A stretch of 64,000 bases of DNA from Salvelinus alpinus (GCF_045679555.1 NC_092096.1:19087227-19151226); one strand, 5' to 3'. Shown: positions 21,179 through 34,409, numbered from the stretch's first letter. Notes: a model not told the origin generated them from the sequence alone. Numbers and translations: made by a program.

Positions 21179-21639
21179 AGTGCCTTGTCATTGTGTGTTA
21201 GGGTCTGCTCATAGAATCGAATCCATACTATACCATAACGGGTGAAACCGTATTGAACGGTCTCAACAAGGGCTACCGAACATGTAAGATGCTGTGGAGG
21301 GCGGTCAGAGCTCTCAGTTAAAGTCACTTTCATTCTGGCTGTGTTCAGAGCGATGCCTATTTAGGATGCCTTCCAGGTTTGATCATTGAAACTTTCGGAT
21401 GAATATACTTATATTTTTTTTGTTTCGTTATTTATTTTTCAATTCTTACATTTATTGTTATTACAATACCATTTATTTATTGCTTTCAGGGGACTGGGGG
21501 TGATGGTTGGGATGGGGCAGACACAGACACCTGGATAGCAAGTTGATGTTTTGTGCCGTTCTGCCTTTGTTTTAGCCGAGGGCCGCTCTCCCGATTAGAT
21601 CCCCACCAGCCCTCTGTAGTGTCTGTGTAGGTGTGCGTA

Positions 21640-21945
21640 CATATAATTATTATTATTATTATTTGTACTTTATAATAATTTTCTCTTGCATTTTACTATT
21701 ATGTATATTTTAAATTAGTGTAGATTATTATTCTGGGGCATGAATGTTTGTGTATGTATGTGTATGTATGTGTATATGTGTATATGTGCATATGTATATA
21801 TGTATGGGTGTGTGTGTATATGTATATATTTTTTTTAAATATATATACTTTTATATGTATTTTTTGTGTGTGTATGTGTATGTACGTATGTATGTGTATA
21901 TATATATGTGTATATATGTGTATGTGTGTGTATATATATTTTACC
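21640..21945. repeat. ATT and TGTA low-complexity tract
   Basis: TTATTATTATTATTATT at about 21645 is followed, from 21740, by a long stretch of TGTATG, TGTATA and TATATG repeats inside the LINE inter-ORF region. Two short direct repeats of TTTTACCTCTTGTTCGAGG follow at 21940-21980. Open frames rich in Cys/Val/Tyr here are by-products of the repeat. Confidence 0.8.
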
Positions 21946-23523
21946 TCTTGTTCGAGGTTTTACCTCTTGTTCGAGGTCGCGCCGTGCTTTTTTGGCATCG
22001 GCCAGACAATGTGTTTATTATTTTTCTTTTTCAATTTTTTTCTCTCCTATTTGTGTATTCCTGTTAAAGGTGGGTTGATCGGGGGGGTAAATAGTGGGGA
22101 AAGTAGGGGAACAGGGTGGGAAGTAAAGGTGCTTGCAGGGGGGAGGGGCTGGTTGGATACTGCTCGGGTGTAGCTGCTACATATGCTGATCGTGATGGTT
22201 TGGTGCGCTTTCTTACCTTTTTATTGAGTTACATGTTATGCAGGCAACCATAGGAACTACAAATGAGAGGGGGGCGGGGCTCACATTCACTTCCTGGAAT
22301 GTCAAGGGTTTAAACGAACCAATTAAGAGAGGCAAGGTCCTAGCCCACTTGAAAGCACTCTCGTCTGATATTATATTTTTGCAAGAAACCCATCTGAAAA
22401 ATAATTCTCATAGCAGACTTAAATGTAGGTGGGTGGGGCAAGTGTATCACTCTAACTTCTCTGCCAAAACGAGAGGCACAGCGATTCTGGTACGGAAAGG
22501 AATTCCCTTTCTACATAAAACCACTATTGTGGATAAAGAGGGTCGTTATGTGATCGTAATAGGAGAGATCCACTCTACTTCTGTAACTCTACTAAATATC
22601 TATGGGCCAAACATTGATAACCCCTCTTTTTTCAAAAGAGTCCTTGCCCTGATCCCAGATATCTCCCATACTAACCTGGTCATTGGAGGGGACCTTAACT
22701 GTGTGCTAGACCAATATTTGGACAGATCCTCTACCCGGCGAACCCCCACCTCCTATTCAAGTGAATTCTTGAATACCTACATAAAGAATTCTAACTTATT
22801 TGATATATGGAGGATCACTAACCCTACGGGTAGGGAATACTCCTTTTACTCTCATGTTCACAATGTTTATACTCGAATTGACTACTTTTTGGTTGATGCT
22901 AAACTACTCCCCTATACCTGTAATGTGAGGTATCATGATATTATAATCTCGGACCACAGTCCACTCACCTTCTCCCTGAGATTGGGTGACATCGTACCAA
23001 ACGAGAGGGTCTGGAGGTTGAATCCTCAGCTCCTCACAGAACCAACATTCTGTGAACATCTTAAAGACCAAATTACATTTTTCTTTGATACCAACGACAA
23101 CACAGAGACTTCCCCAGCATTATTGTGGGAAACACTTAAGGCTTATTTGAGAGGCTGTATCATCTCCTATCAGACTGCCAGGAGTAGGCAAAACAGGGGA
23201 AAATTGGTAGAACTGGAGGGACAAATTCACTTACTGGATAGGGAGAATGCTAGACATCCATCTATGGAGAAACATCAAAAAAATTACCTCTTTAAAATTT
23301 GAATATAATCAGATTCTCTCAGCTAAAATTGCTAAATCTTTTCTCTACGCCAAGCAAAAATATTTTGAGTTTGGTGACAAACCACACAAATTACTCGCCA
23401 GACAACTTCGAAAAAATGTGAGTGACCGAATGATTCACAAAGTTAAATCTGCATCTGGGGAATTACTCTCTTCCCCCAAAGACATCAATGACAGATTCCG
23501 TCAGTTTTATGAGACTCTATATA

Positions 23524-25128
23524 CAGTGAGGGAAAAAAGTATTTGATCCCCTGCTGATTTTGTACGTTTGCCCACTGACAAAGAAATGATCAGTCTATAA
23601 TTTTAATGGTAGGTTTATTTGAACAGTGAGAGACAGAATATCAACAAAAAAATCCAGAAAAACGCATGTCAAAAATGTTATGAATTGATTTGCATTTTAA
23701 TGAGGGAAATAAGTATTTGACCCCTCTGCAAAACATGACTTAGTACTTGGTGGCAAGACCCTTGTTGGCAATCACAGAGGTCAGACGTTTCTTGTAGTTG
23801 GCCACCAGGTTTGCACACATCTCAGGAGGGATTTTGTCCCACTCCTCTTTGCAGATCTTCTTCAAGTCATTAAGGTTTTGAGGCTGACGTTTGGCAACTC
23901 GAACCTTCAGCTCCCTCCACAGATTTTCTATGGGATTAAGGTCTGGATACTGGCTAGGCCACTCCAGGACCTTAATGTGCTTCTTCTTGAGCCACTCCTT
24001 TGTTGCCTTGGCCGTGTGTTTTGGGTCATTGTCATGCTGGAATACCCATCCACGACCCATTTTCAATACCCTGGCTGAGGGAAGGAGGTTTTCACCCAAG
24101 ATTTGACGGTACATGGCCCCGTTCATCGTCCCTTTGATGCGGTGAAGTTGTCCTGTCCCTTTAGCAGAAAAACACCCCCAAAGCATAATGTTTCCACCTC
24201 CATGTTTGACGGTGGGGATGGTTTCTTGGGGTCATAGGCAGCATTCCTCCTCCTCCAAACACGGCAAGTTGGGTTGATGCCAAAGAACTCCATTTTGGTC
24301 TCATCTGACCACAACACGTTCACCCAGTTGTCCTCTGAATCATTCAGATGTTCATTGGCAAACTTCAGACGGGCATGTATATGTGCTTTCTTGAGCAGGG
24401 GGACCTTGCGGGCGCTGCAGGATTTCAGTCCTTCACGGCATAGTGTGTTACCAATTGTTTTCTTGATGACTATGGTCCCAGCTGCCTTGAGATCATTGAC
24501 AAGATCCTCCTGTGTAGTTCTGGGCTGATTCCTCACCGTTCTCATGATCATTGCAACTTCACGAGGTGAGATCTTGCATGGAGCCCCAGGCTGAGGGAAA
24601 TTGACAGGTCTTTTGTGTTTCTTCCATTTGCGAATAATCACAGAAACTGTTGTCACCTTCTCACCAAGCTGCTTGGCGATGGTCTTGTAGCCCATTCCAG
24701 CCTTGTGTAGGTCTACAATCTTGTCCCTGACATCCTTGGAGAGCTCTTTGGTCTTGGCCATGGTGGAGAGTTTGGAATCTGATTGATTGATTGCTTCTGT
24801 GGACAGGTATCTTTTATACAGGTAAGAAACTGAGATTAGGAGCACTCCCTTTAAGAGTGTGCTCCTAATCTCCGTTCGTTACCTGTATGAAAGACACCTG
24901 GGAGCCAGAAATCTTTTTGATTGAGAAGGGGTCAAATACTTATTTCCCTCATTAAAATGCAAATCAATTTATAACATTTTTGACATGCATTTTTCTGGAT
25001 ATTTTTGTTGTTATTCTGTCTCTCACTGTTCAAATAAACCTACCATTAAAATTATAGACTGATAATATCTTTGTCAGTGGGCAAACGTACAAAATCAGCA
25101 GGGGATCAAATACTTTTTTCCCTCACTG
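23524..25128 (-). mobile_element. Tc1-C transposon, complete ends
   Basis: 1,605 bases flanked by TA (23522-23523 and 25129-25130). The terminal inverted repeats start CAGTGAGGGAAAAAAGTATT and run for about 200 bases. The empty LINE site reads CTCTATA-CATCTAAA and is in frame across the junction (ETLYTSKADPN), which proves the insertion point. The transposase is on the minus strand. Confidence 0.93.
23740..24761 (-). pseudogene. Tc1-C transposase, one frameshift
   Basis: Starts [20 protein letters not shown] at 24761. Two helix-turn-helix units follow ([20 protein letters not shown], then a second near [10 protein letters not shown]). The DDE domain has [21 protein letters not shown] and [10 protein letters not shown], i.e. 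DD34E. A single frame change lies near 24210, where PTVKHGGGN would be expected, apparently one C lost. The rest is open, about 340 codons, the usual Tc1 size. It would cut and paste at TA sites if intact. Confidence 0.88.
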
Positions 25129-27981
25129 TACATCTAAAGCAGATCCTAACCCCTTAATTATGCAAAACTTTTTGGAGGACTGTAATCTTCCTGCCCTGAA
25201 CCAGGAAGATTCTAACTTCCTGAATAAGGAAATATCTCTTGAAGAAATTCGAGAAACAATTAAATCTCTAAAGAGTGGCAAGACCCCGGGCCCAGATGGA
25301 TACCCTGGTGAATTCTATAAAACATTCAGCAACATGCTCTCTCCCTACCTGCACAAAATGTTGGTTCAGGCCAAGGAGGATGGAGCTCTCCCATCTACTT
25401 TGGATGAAGCATTCATTACAGTTATACATAAGAAGGGTAAAGATCCGGAAGAGGTAGGGTCATACAGACCAATATCCCTCCTTAATACAGACCAAAAGAT
25501 TTTAGCAAAAACCCTGGCTAACAGGCTTAGCACTTTAATTGGCAAATTGGTCCATTCGGACCAGACCGGCTTTATCCCGAACAGAAACTCATTCTTCAAT
25601 CTCAGGCGCCTCTTCAACATTATGTATTCTCAGAGGTTACCAAACGTGGACCTTGCCGTTATATCTCTTGACGCCGAGAAGGCTTTTGACCAAGTTGAGT
25701 GGTCCTATCTATTCAAAGTCCTACAGAAATGTAATATTGGAGATGGGTTCATAAATTGGATCCAGCTTTTATATAGGAACCCCTGTGCGAGAATACTCAC
25801 TAACCAATCATTGTCGCCCCGATTTAACCTTTACAGAGGGACAAGGCAGGGTTGTGCGCTGTCGCCTATGCTCTTCGCCCTAATCATTGAACCTCTCGCT
25901 CAGGCGATTAGATCTGATGCAGCAATACACGGCTATAATACTAAAGATACTCTAAATAAGATTTCCCTATACGCAGATGACATTCTCCTCTATGTAACAG
26001 AACCCCAAGCTAGTATTCCAGCTATTCTTGATGTGATTAATTTGTTTGGTACCTTCTCGGGATACAGAATAAATTGGAACAAGAGTGAATTAATGCCCAT
26101 ACGGTTACAAAACACCTCCTGGCTAGAACATCTTCCAGTTAAGTTATCTTCAGAAAAATGTACCTATCTAGGAATTGTAGTTACCAAACAATACTCCTTA
26201 CTATTTAAAGAGAATTTCCCCTCTCTGATGCAAAAACTCAAGACAAACATACAATTTTGGAGAACTCTCCCAATCTCTCTGCTCGGAAGAATTAATGCCA
26301 TTAAAATGGTCTTCCTCCCACAACTGCTCTACCTATACCAGAACATCCCAGTATTCATACCTAAATCCTTTCATAAACAACTGGACTCAATTATCAATCC
26401 ATTCATCTGGGATTATAAAACACACAGGATAGGTAAAAAACACCTCTGCAAATCCAAAATGGAAGGAGGATTGTCTCTCCCAAATTTTATATTTTATTAC
26501 TGGGCCGCTAACCTCCGCGCTGTTACGTTTTTGCTGGATGACGCACGTCCCTCACCCAGCTGGCTTAGTATGGAGCGGGAGGAGTGTCACCCCTTCTCTA
26601 TTGGTGCTGTGATTTTGTCGCCTGTCAATCTGGAGAGGTCACTTTATCGTAACAATCCTATTATACATAGCACAGTCCGAATATGGAAGCAAATTAAAAC
26701 CCACTTTGAGCTTAGACCATTGTCATTCATGCTCCCTGTTGCCAGGAACCCCTCCTTTGCCCCCTCTAACCTTGATAACACCTTTGAGCAATGGGGACAG
26801 TTGGGGATAAGTACCATAGGGGATTTATATATAGAAGGGACCTTTGCTTCCTTTGAGTTGCTGAGGGAAACTTATAATCTTCCTAGAAGTAACTTTTTCA
26901 GATACCTACAAATCAGAGACTATGTTAGAAAACACCTCCCAACATTTGGGAACGCTAAGCCTTCCATGTTTGACGGATGCATAAAGACATCCCCCACCTC
27001 AGACAAACTGATATCTCGTTTATATGATGCTTTTCAATCTGTTAGCACACCTTCTACAGATGCCATTAAGGCAAAATGGGAGGAAGAACTAGGGACTGAC
27101 ATTTCAGTGGCAGACTGGGAAGATAGCTTGGAGTATATCCACACCTGCTCCATTAACTCCAGACATCGTCTCATACAATTCAAGGTATTACACAGATTAC
27201 ACTATTCCAAAACCAAACTGCATAGGATATTTCCTGATACATCCCCTATGTGTGATAAATGTCAGGCTGCACAGGGTACACTACTCCACTGCTTTGCCCT
27301 ATGCTCTAGCTTGTATGGTTACTGGTGTGGAATTTTTAGGATCCTCTCTGAAGTTCTGGAGACTTCAATTGACCCAGACCCGCTTCTGATAATCCTGGGA
27401 GTGTCTGATTCCCTAAACGGATTAACCAACCCTCAAAAACAACTCATCTCTTACAGTCTCATTTCGGCAAAAAAACTAATCTTGTTGTTTTGGAAAAAGA
27501 GGGAAGCGCCCACTACCAAATTATGGCTCAGCGAATTGGCAAACACTGTACACTTAGAAAGAATTAGATATATTCTGAACAATAAATTATCAACATTTGA
27601 TCAAATCTGGCAGCCTTTCCTCTCTTACTTGGACCATTCGGCGCTGTGAATTTGTACTTTTTAACGCACTCTCAATTGTAATATTTTAATCCACCTTTGA
27701 GCAGCATGTGCTGGCACCGCCACCCGAGCAGTCGGGAGGGGAATAAGGGGGAGGGATAAAGGGGGGGAATAAGTGGGGGGTGACACCTACCCTCTTTCTT
27801 TCTACCTGTCCTTATTCTGTATGTCTTGTTTTGTAATATTTGTTTTGTACCCAGAACTCTGGGTCTTTTTGTTTCTGTCTGCTCTTTTATGTTTACATAA
27901 GAATTGTATACCTGTCTTATACCTATACACCATTCTTGTGTGTGCTCAATAAAAAATATTTGAACGAAAATCAAAAGTAAC

Positions 27982-29147
27982 AGTCAGTATGTGGTGTAGC
28001 CACCAGCTGCATTAAGTACTGCAGTGCATATCTTCCTCATGGACTGCACCAGATTTGCCAGTTCTTGCTGTGAGATGTTACCCCACTCTTCCACCAAGGC
28101 ACCTGCAAGTTCCCAGACATTTCTGGGGGGAATGGCCCTCACCCTCTGATCCAACAAGTCCCAGACGTGCTCAATGGGATTGAGATCCGGGCTCTTCGCT
28201 GGCCATGGCAGAACACTGACATTCCTGTCTTGCAGGAAATCACTCACAGGACGAGCAGTATGGCTGGTGGCATTGTCATGCTGGAGGGTCATGTCAGGAT
28301 GAGCCTGCAGGAAGGGTACCACATGAGGGAGGAGGATGGCTTCCCTGTAACGCACAGCGTTGCGATTGCCTGCAATGACAACAAGCTCAGTCCGATGATG
28401 CTGTGACACACGGCCCCAGACCATGACGGACCCTCCACCTCCAAATCGATCCCCCTCCAGGGTACAGGCCTCGGTGTAACGCTCATTCCTTTGACGATAA
28501 ACCCGAATCCAACCATCACCCCTGGTGAGACAAAACCATGACTCGTAAGTGAAGAGCACTTTTTGCCAGTCCTGTCTGGTCCAGCGAAGGTGGGTTTGTG
28601 CCCATAGTTTGACATTGTTGTCGGTGATGTCTGGTGAGGACCTGACTTACAACAGGCCTACAAGCCCTCAGTCCAGCCTCTCTCAGCTTATTGCGGACAG
28701 TTTGAGCACTGTTGGAGGGATTGTGCGTTCCTGGTGTAACTCGGGCAGTTGTTGCTATCCTGTCCCGCAGGTGTGATGTTCGGATGTACCGATCCTGTGC
28801 AGGTGTTGTTACACGTGGTCTGCCACTGCGAGGATGATCAGCTGTCTGTCCTGTCTCCCTGTAGCGCTGTCTTATGCGTCTCACAGTACGGACATTGCAA
28901 TTTATTGCCCGGGCCACATCTGCAGTCCTCATGCCTCCTTGCAGCACGTTCACAAATATGAGCAGGGACCCTGGGCATCTTTCTTTTGGTGTTTTTCAGA
29001 GTCAGGAGAAATGCCTCTTTTGTGTCCTAAGTTTTCATTACTGTGACCTTAATTGCCTACCGTCTGTAAGCTGCTAGTGTCTTAATGACCGTTCCACAGG
29101 TGCATGTTCATTAGTTGTTTATGGTTCATTGAACACACATGGGAAAC
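27982..29147 (-). mobile_element. Tc1-B element, right part with transposase
   Basis: Continuation of the element begun at 19981. On the minus strand, 28953-28516 holds the helix-turn-helix region (MRTADVARAINCNVRTVRRI, GRPRVTTPAQDRYI). 28559-27984 holds the catalytic part: TLQHDNATSHTARP and SPDLNPIEHVWD, with the first Asp region (FTYESWFCL) altered to E, so it is probably inactive. Two overlapping frames show a shift near 28530. The far terminal repeat is truncated at 29147, where ordinary ZNF intron sequence resumes (TTTTGGCACAGGAAGAAATG, also at 7560-7580 in reverse). Confidence 0.85.
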
Positions 29148-29350
29148 ATTTTGGCACAGGAAGAAATGTTTCTGACTTATATCAAAGTCACATGCTGTTT
29201 TCAACGAGAGAAATTGGTTCTTGAGTTCAGTTCTGCTTTAAGAAGATGCAATTTAGAAATAGTCGGGGTTTATGGCTGTGGCTGTGCCAGCTAGTGACGA
29301 CTGTCTAAAGGCTCTATGGATAACCTCTGCTCCTCTCTCCTTTCCTACAG
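29148..29350 (+). other. ZNF2 intron end and acceptor
   Basis: Matches the sequence before exon 2 in the other copies (GAGAGAAATTGGTTCTTGAG, TTTATGGCTGTGGCTGTGCC). The acceptor is TCCTTTCCTACAG. In ZNF2 alone the intron end happens to be open from an ATG at 29272 into exon 2. In ZNF3 to ZNF5 the same stretch has a stop or a shift, so I treat it as intron. Confidence 0.7.
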
Positions 29351-30653
<1,303 letters not shown>

Positions 30654-31179
30654 AAGACGAAAGAAAATTAGGACAAAGATATATTTAGTCACAAGATCAG
30701 GATGTGTACAATATTCTGAGTACACTCTCATAGACACAAATAGCTGGAATAAGTAGATTGAGTCAATGAGAGGATAGATTAACTGATGACTAAATTAGCA
30801 GTGCAGATGGCACTATTTTGTTAAGTGCAGAGATGTATTATAGGTATGAATGTGTAGGGGACTTCTGAAATTCTACAGATTTTGTGGCCCAGCAGGAAGA
30901 TCAGCATATCCCAAATCCAGAGGTTGTCAGTTCAAATCCCAGGTTGGGTCATATTGAAAAGTCTACTAAGTGAACATGTCAAATGTAATCATATTGTCAT
31001 TGAGTACCTTTTTTTTTTTACACCATTTTTGCTAAACAGTGTATCACTAACCTTAACAGAATACATGGTTCCAAATAAAATACAATTGTATTGGTCACAT
31101 ACACGTGTTTAGCAGAAGTTATTGTGGGTGTAGCGAAATGCTTGTGTTTCTAGCTCCAACAGTGCAGTAATATCTAACA
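30654..31179 (+). other. ZNF2 3' flank, shared among copies
   Basis: Matches the flanks of ZNF3 to ZNF5 and, in reverse, ZNF1. An AATAAAATACAATTG segment at about 31074 begins a repeat (TTGTATTGGTCACATACACG) absent from ZNF1. Up to 31179 this copy differs from the ZNF3/4 flanks at several sites; past 31180 the three become nearly identical. Confidence 0.6.
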
Positions 31180-31825
31180 ATTCACAGTAATACACACAAA
31201 CTTAAAAGTAAAAGAATGGAATTTAGGAATATATAAATATTAAGATGATCAATGTGGCATGGACTAAAATACAGTAGAATAGAGTACATTATATACATAT
31301 GAGATGAGTAAAGCAAAAATATGAAAACATTATTAAAGTGACTAGTGTTCCATTATGAAAGTGGCCAGTGAATTCAAGTCTATGTATATAGGGCAGCAGC
31401 CTCTAAGGTTCAGGGGTACGTAACCGGGTGGAAACCGGCCAAGAGAACATTCTCAAATATGTGGGTGTAAAACACTGTTAAAACCACTGTTTGTGTGTGG
31501 GGGTGGCTGTCCCTAGCATTGCCAAAAGACAAAGAGCTGTGACTGGATCAGTGGTTCACCCAGTCAGGGCCTTGATGGTTTTGGCAACAGTAACAAGGAG
31601 TGATGTGTAATACAACTAGGGTGCGGTGCCCTGGTAATGGGGGGGGGGGGGGTTTCTTTCTGTACATCAGGTGACGTCTCCAGGAACTAGACAAAAAACC
31701 TCTAGGGGACCATGACAGAACATCCTGACTACTTTAGGCGACCATTTTGTGACGTCCCGGGAGGTCCTAAAGACTCATTATTGTTTACAGGGAAGTTATG
31801 TTATTCATTAAAAAAGTTGCTTCTG

Positions 31826-32055
31826 ACCTGATAACATAATAACCACCTGATAACATAATAACCACCAGATAACAGAATAACCACCTGTTAACATAATAAC
31901 CACCTGATAACATAATAACCACCACCTGATAACATAATAACCAGATAACATAATAACCACCTGATAACATAACCACCAGATAACATAATAACCACCTGAT
32001 AACATAATAACCACCTGATAACATAATAACCACCTGACAACATAAAAACCACTGG
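31826..32055. repeat. 19-bp minisatellite downstream of ZNF2
   Basis: Units of GATAACATAATAACCACCT with CCAGATAAC and shorter variants, roughly twelve copies. Present at the same place after ZNF3 (38428-38688), ZNF4 (45068-45328) and ZNF5 (62400-62775, the longest). The reverse strand gives open frames rich in GGYYVIRWLLCY with no gene character. Confidence 0.9.
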
Positions 32056-32095
32056 AAAACATAATAAGATTGGTTAATAATCAAGTAAAGTGTTA

Positions 32096-32096
<1 letters not shown>

Positions 32097-32177
<81 letters not shown>
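32097..32177. repeat. (TG)n microsatellite
   Basis: About 40 uninterrupted TG units. The equivalent tracts are at about 38728-38804 and 45368-45468 (the longest), while after ZNF5 only a short tract remains (62817-62834). Lengths may vary between individuals. Confidence 0.95.
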
Positions 32178-32178
<1 letters not shown>

Positions 32179-32679
32179 CAGTGAGTTTGTGATTGGCAGT
32201 GGGTGGTGGTATGTGCATTAAATTCAGGGCAGTACTACATAAAGCATTGATTTTGTTATGTTATTACATTATTCATTAAAAAATGTGTTATTCACTGGTG
32301 AATGTAAACTTATTACATTTATTGGAAAAAGTTATTACGTTTACTGGCAAGTTTTTGCATTAACCAGGTTTATCACATAAAAACGTTAAGTTGTTACAAA
32401 TAGAAAATGTATTACATTTACCAGTGTTATTTCATTTACCGTTGTTACATTAATTACTGAACTTAATTCATTCAGTTTTATCATAATTATTGATAGAAAA
32501 GATGTGTCAGCGGTATTTTGCGACGGGGGAACACTGACTGGATCAAGAGTACCCCCCCCCCCCCAATTCTCCCAAGGTGCACCACGGAGCAAAGAGATGC
32601 TAGATAGTCTAGCTCAGGGATTGACCCTCTATAATATATATGTTTTAATTGTCAGGGTCTCAAGTTACTGTGACGAGTT

Positions 32680-32848
32680 AGAATAGTACAAAACACAAGA
32701 TGCAATTTTATAGTTTGGTTGTGCATCAGCAGTTTTTCTGTTATCTCTGTCACTGATAGTCACTCAATTAGCCCATGTCAGGTAACATTTGTTAGACTGG
32801 TAAATTAGTCTAGCGGCCAGCTATCTAAACTTGTAGTAATCATAGTCC
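32680..32848 (-). mobile_element. Reversed fragment of the promoter hAT MITE
   Basis: On the minus strand it reads as the interior of the MITE found at 18133-18615 (TAGATAGCTGGCCGCTA, CCAGTCTAACAAATGTTA, GATGCACAACCAAACTATA). Also at 39314-39482, 45960-46109 (cut) and 63330-63508. It lies next to a Tc1-A half. Confidence 0.65.
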
Positions 32849-33245
32849 CTGTTAGTGAGCATTTCTCCTTTGCCAAGATAATCCATCCGTCTGACAGGTG
32901 TGGCATATCAAGAAGCTAATTAAACAGCATCATTATTACACAGGTGCACTTTGTGCTGGGGACAATAAAAGGCCACTCTAAATTTTGCATTCTTGTCACA
33001 CAACACAATGCCACAGATGTCTCAAGTTTTGAGGGAGTGTGCAACCGGCATGCTGACTGCAGGAGAGTCCACCAGAGCTGTTGCCAAAGAATTTAATGTT
33101 CATTTCTCGACCGTAAGCTGCCTCCAATGTCGGATTAGAGAATTTGGCGGTACGTCCAACCCGGCCTCACAAGCGCAGACCACGTGTGACCACGCCAGCC
33201 CAGGACCTCCACATCCGGCCTTTTCCCCTATGGGATCGTTTGAGG
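32849..33245 (+). mobile_element. Tc1-A 5' half (deleted copy), unit A
   Basis: TCCCTGTTAGTGAGCATTTC, CTGACAGGTGTGGCATATCA and the start of the transposase, MPQMSQVLRECATGMLTAGE, then a helix-turn-helix (STRAVAKEFNVHFSTVSCL). It stops after PPHPAFSP, where flanking sequence is joined. The catalytic domain is absent. The duplicate is at 39483-39879 and the start survives at 63509-63660. Confidence 0.82.
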
Positions 33246-33473
33246 TGGTGGGGGGTGTTCAAATGAAGAATTTTCTGTATTTTACAAATATTTGTATGGA
33301 CTTATTTTTTGTGGCACAAATAAGTCTGTTTTTAGTAGTTGTTGTCAACTCTGTCACCGCTGGCTAACCCCCTTAAGATATATATTTTTTGGTCAGTATT
33401 GAGAAAATCTATTTGAATCACTGTTCTGGAACAAATGCTTAAACTATTGATGTATTTGGTGTACTAGATCTAA

Positions 33474-33632
33474 GGCAGTGGAGGCTGCTGAGGGGAGGAT
33501 GGCTCCTAATAATGTCAGGAATGGAGTGAGTGGAGTGGTATCAACCACATGGAAAACACATCTTTGTGTTTGATGCCATTCCGTTGAATCCATTCCAGCC
33601 ATTATTATGAGCCGTCCTCCCTTCAGCAGCAT
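33474..33632. mobile_element. Hairpin MITE, about 160 bp, unit A
   Basis: The left arm GGAGGCTGCTGAGGGGAGGA with TGGCTCCTAATAATG pairs with the right arm CATTATTATGAGCCGTCCTC with CCTTCAGCAGC. Non-coding. The duplicate is at 40108-40266. The ZNF5 copy (53523-53905) was later split by a SINE. Confidence 0.8.
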
Positions 33633-33639
33633 GCACTGA

Positions 33640-34222
33640 TCTAATGGATGTTAACATAATAAATGTTGTTTTAAGTTATGAATCTAGATAGACATGCCAA
33701 AATGCCCGCCATCCAGTAATTGGATCATGATTACTAAGTTTAGATATCTGGCCGTTAAACTAATTCACCAGTCTAAAAAGATGTTAGCTGATGTAAGATA
33801 ATTGAGTGACTGTCAGTGGCTGACATATCAAGAGAGAAACTGCTGATGCACAACCAAACTTCGATATTGTACCTTGTGTATTTTGCATTTTCAGAAAGAA
33901 ATGAAAGAATTAGGAGGTTATTTGGTCCATCAAAATTTATATTTTAAATGTTTTATATGAAGAAAAATATTTGTGTGAAGAAGGTAGAATTTGTCCCGTC
34001 TTTCAAGAATCCCTGAACTACAATATCTATTCCCAGTATCATTGGTCTGTAGCGTGTAGTAAAACCCCATCACCATGGGAACGCTGTGATTTGTTTCTGG
34101 GCTCCTTACCCGCTGACAAAAACAAAACAAAACAATACGGAAATAAAACGGTAGGGAGCGTTTGTTTGTGCTCGTCGACGAAGACATACATGTTGAATAC
34201 CCAATTCTCAGTCGACTGAAAC
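33640..34222 (+). promoter_or_regulatory. ZNF3 promoter and 5' UTR region
   Basis: Includes a shortened remnant of the hAT MITE (about 33715-33900), then the conserved block AATCCCTGAACTACAATATC, ATTGG, CCCCATCACCATGGGAACGC and ACCCGCTGACAAAAAC, and CAGTCGACTGAAACATG at the start codon. Identical to the ZNF4 region as far as I can see. Confidence 0.55.
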
Positions 34223-34388
34223 ATGTCTAAACTACAGTCGTTTCGTGTGTTTTTAAATGAGCGTTTAACCGCGGCAGCTGTGGAGATTTTCGGGGCAGTT
34301 GAAGAAACGGTAGCGGAGTACCGCGAGGAGAATGATCGGCTACGGAGACTGCTGCGGATCACACCGGAGATAAAACTATGTAGAATAG
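34223..34388 (+). CDS. ZNF3 exon 1: fish ZNF N-terminal module
   Basis: ATG at 34223, 55 codons plus one base, donor ATAG|GTTAG (the other ZNF genes except ZNF4 have GTTCG). EYREENDRL replaces EYHEENDRL of ZNF1/2. Splices in phase 1 to 35721 across a 1.3-kb intron. Confidence 0.85.
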
Positions 34389-34409
34389 GTTAGTATGTAG
34401 ATCTTCAGA

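Larger units (their letters stand above)
22238..27649 (+). pseudogene. LINE ORF2: endonuclease-reverse transcriptase
   Basis: The endonuclease is in the first part (TSWNVKGLNEP, FLQETHL, GGDLNCVLD, ISDHSPL). A linker follows, then the reverse transcriptase downstream of the Tc1 insertion: YRPISLLNTDQK, LDAEKAFDQVEW, RQGCALSPMLF and the catalytic YADD at about 25970. A Cys-rich C-terminal region (CDKCQAAQGTLLHCF) closes it. Removing the Tc1 with its TA duplication and one extra A near 23280 leaves 1,268 codons including the stop, a usual L1/Tx1 length. The catalytic motifs look unaltered. Confidence 0.87.
20176..27966 (+). mobile_element. Nearly whole Tx1/L1-type LINE (7.8 kb)
   Basis: A non-LTR retrotransposon with a 5' region (20176-20321), ORF1 (20322-21178), an inter-ORF stretch rich in TG/TA (21180-22237), ORF2 (22238-27649) and a 3' UTR ending CTCAATAAAAAATATTTGAA. 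It is flanked by a perfect 15-base target duplication and interrupted in ORF2 by a 1,605-base Tc1. Apart from that insertion I find two one-base shifts, one in ORF1 and one in ORF2. It is therefore young by this window's standard. Confidence 0.88.

Noticed and set aside
21744-22173. Frames of Val/Tyr/Cys-rich peptide resembling membrane proteins
   Set aside because: Translation of a TGTATG/TATATG low-complexity tract inside the LINE.
29272-29350. ATG at 29272 as an alternative start of a one-exon ZNF2
   Set aside because: The same intron-end sequence is interrupted in ZNF3 to ZNF5, and a good acceptor plus a phase-matched exon 1 exists upstream. An alternative transcript remains possible but is unsupported.
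31785-32084. Minus-strand hydrophobic frames such as GGYYVIRWLLCY (also near 38393, 45033 and 62382)
   Set aside because: Products of the 19-bp minisatellite; the apparent transmembrane character is repeat-driven.
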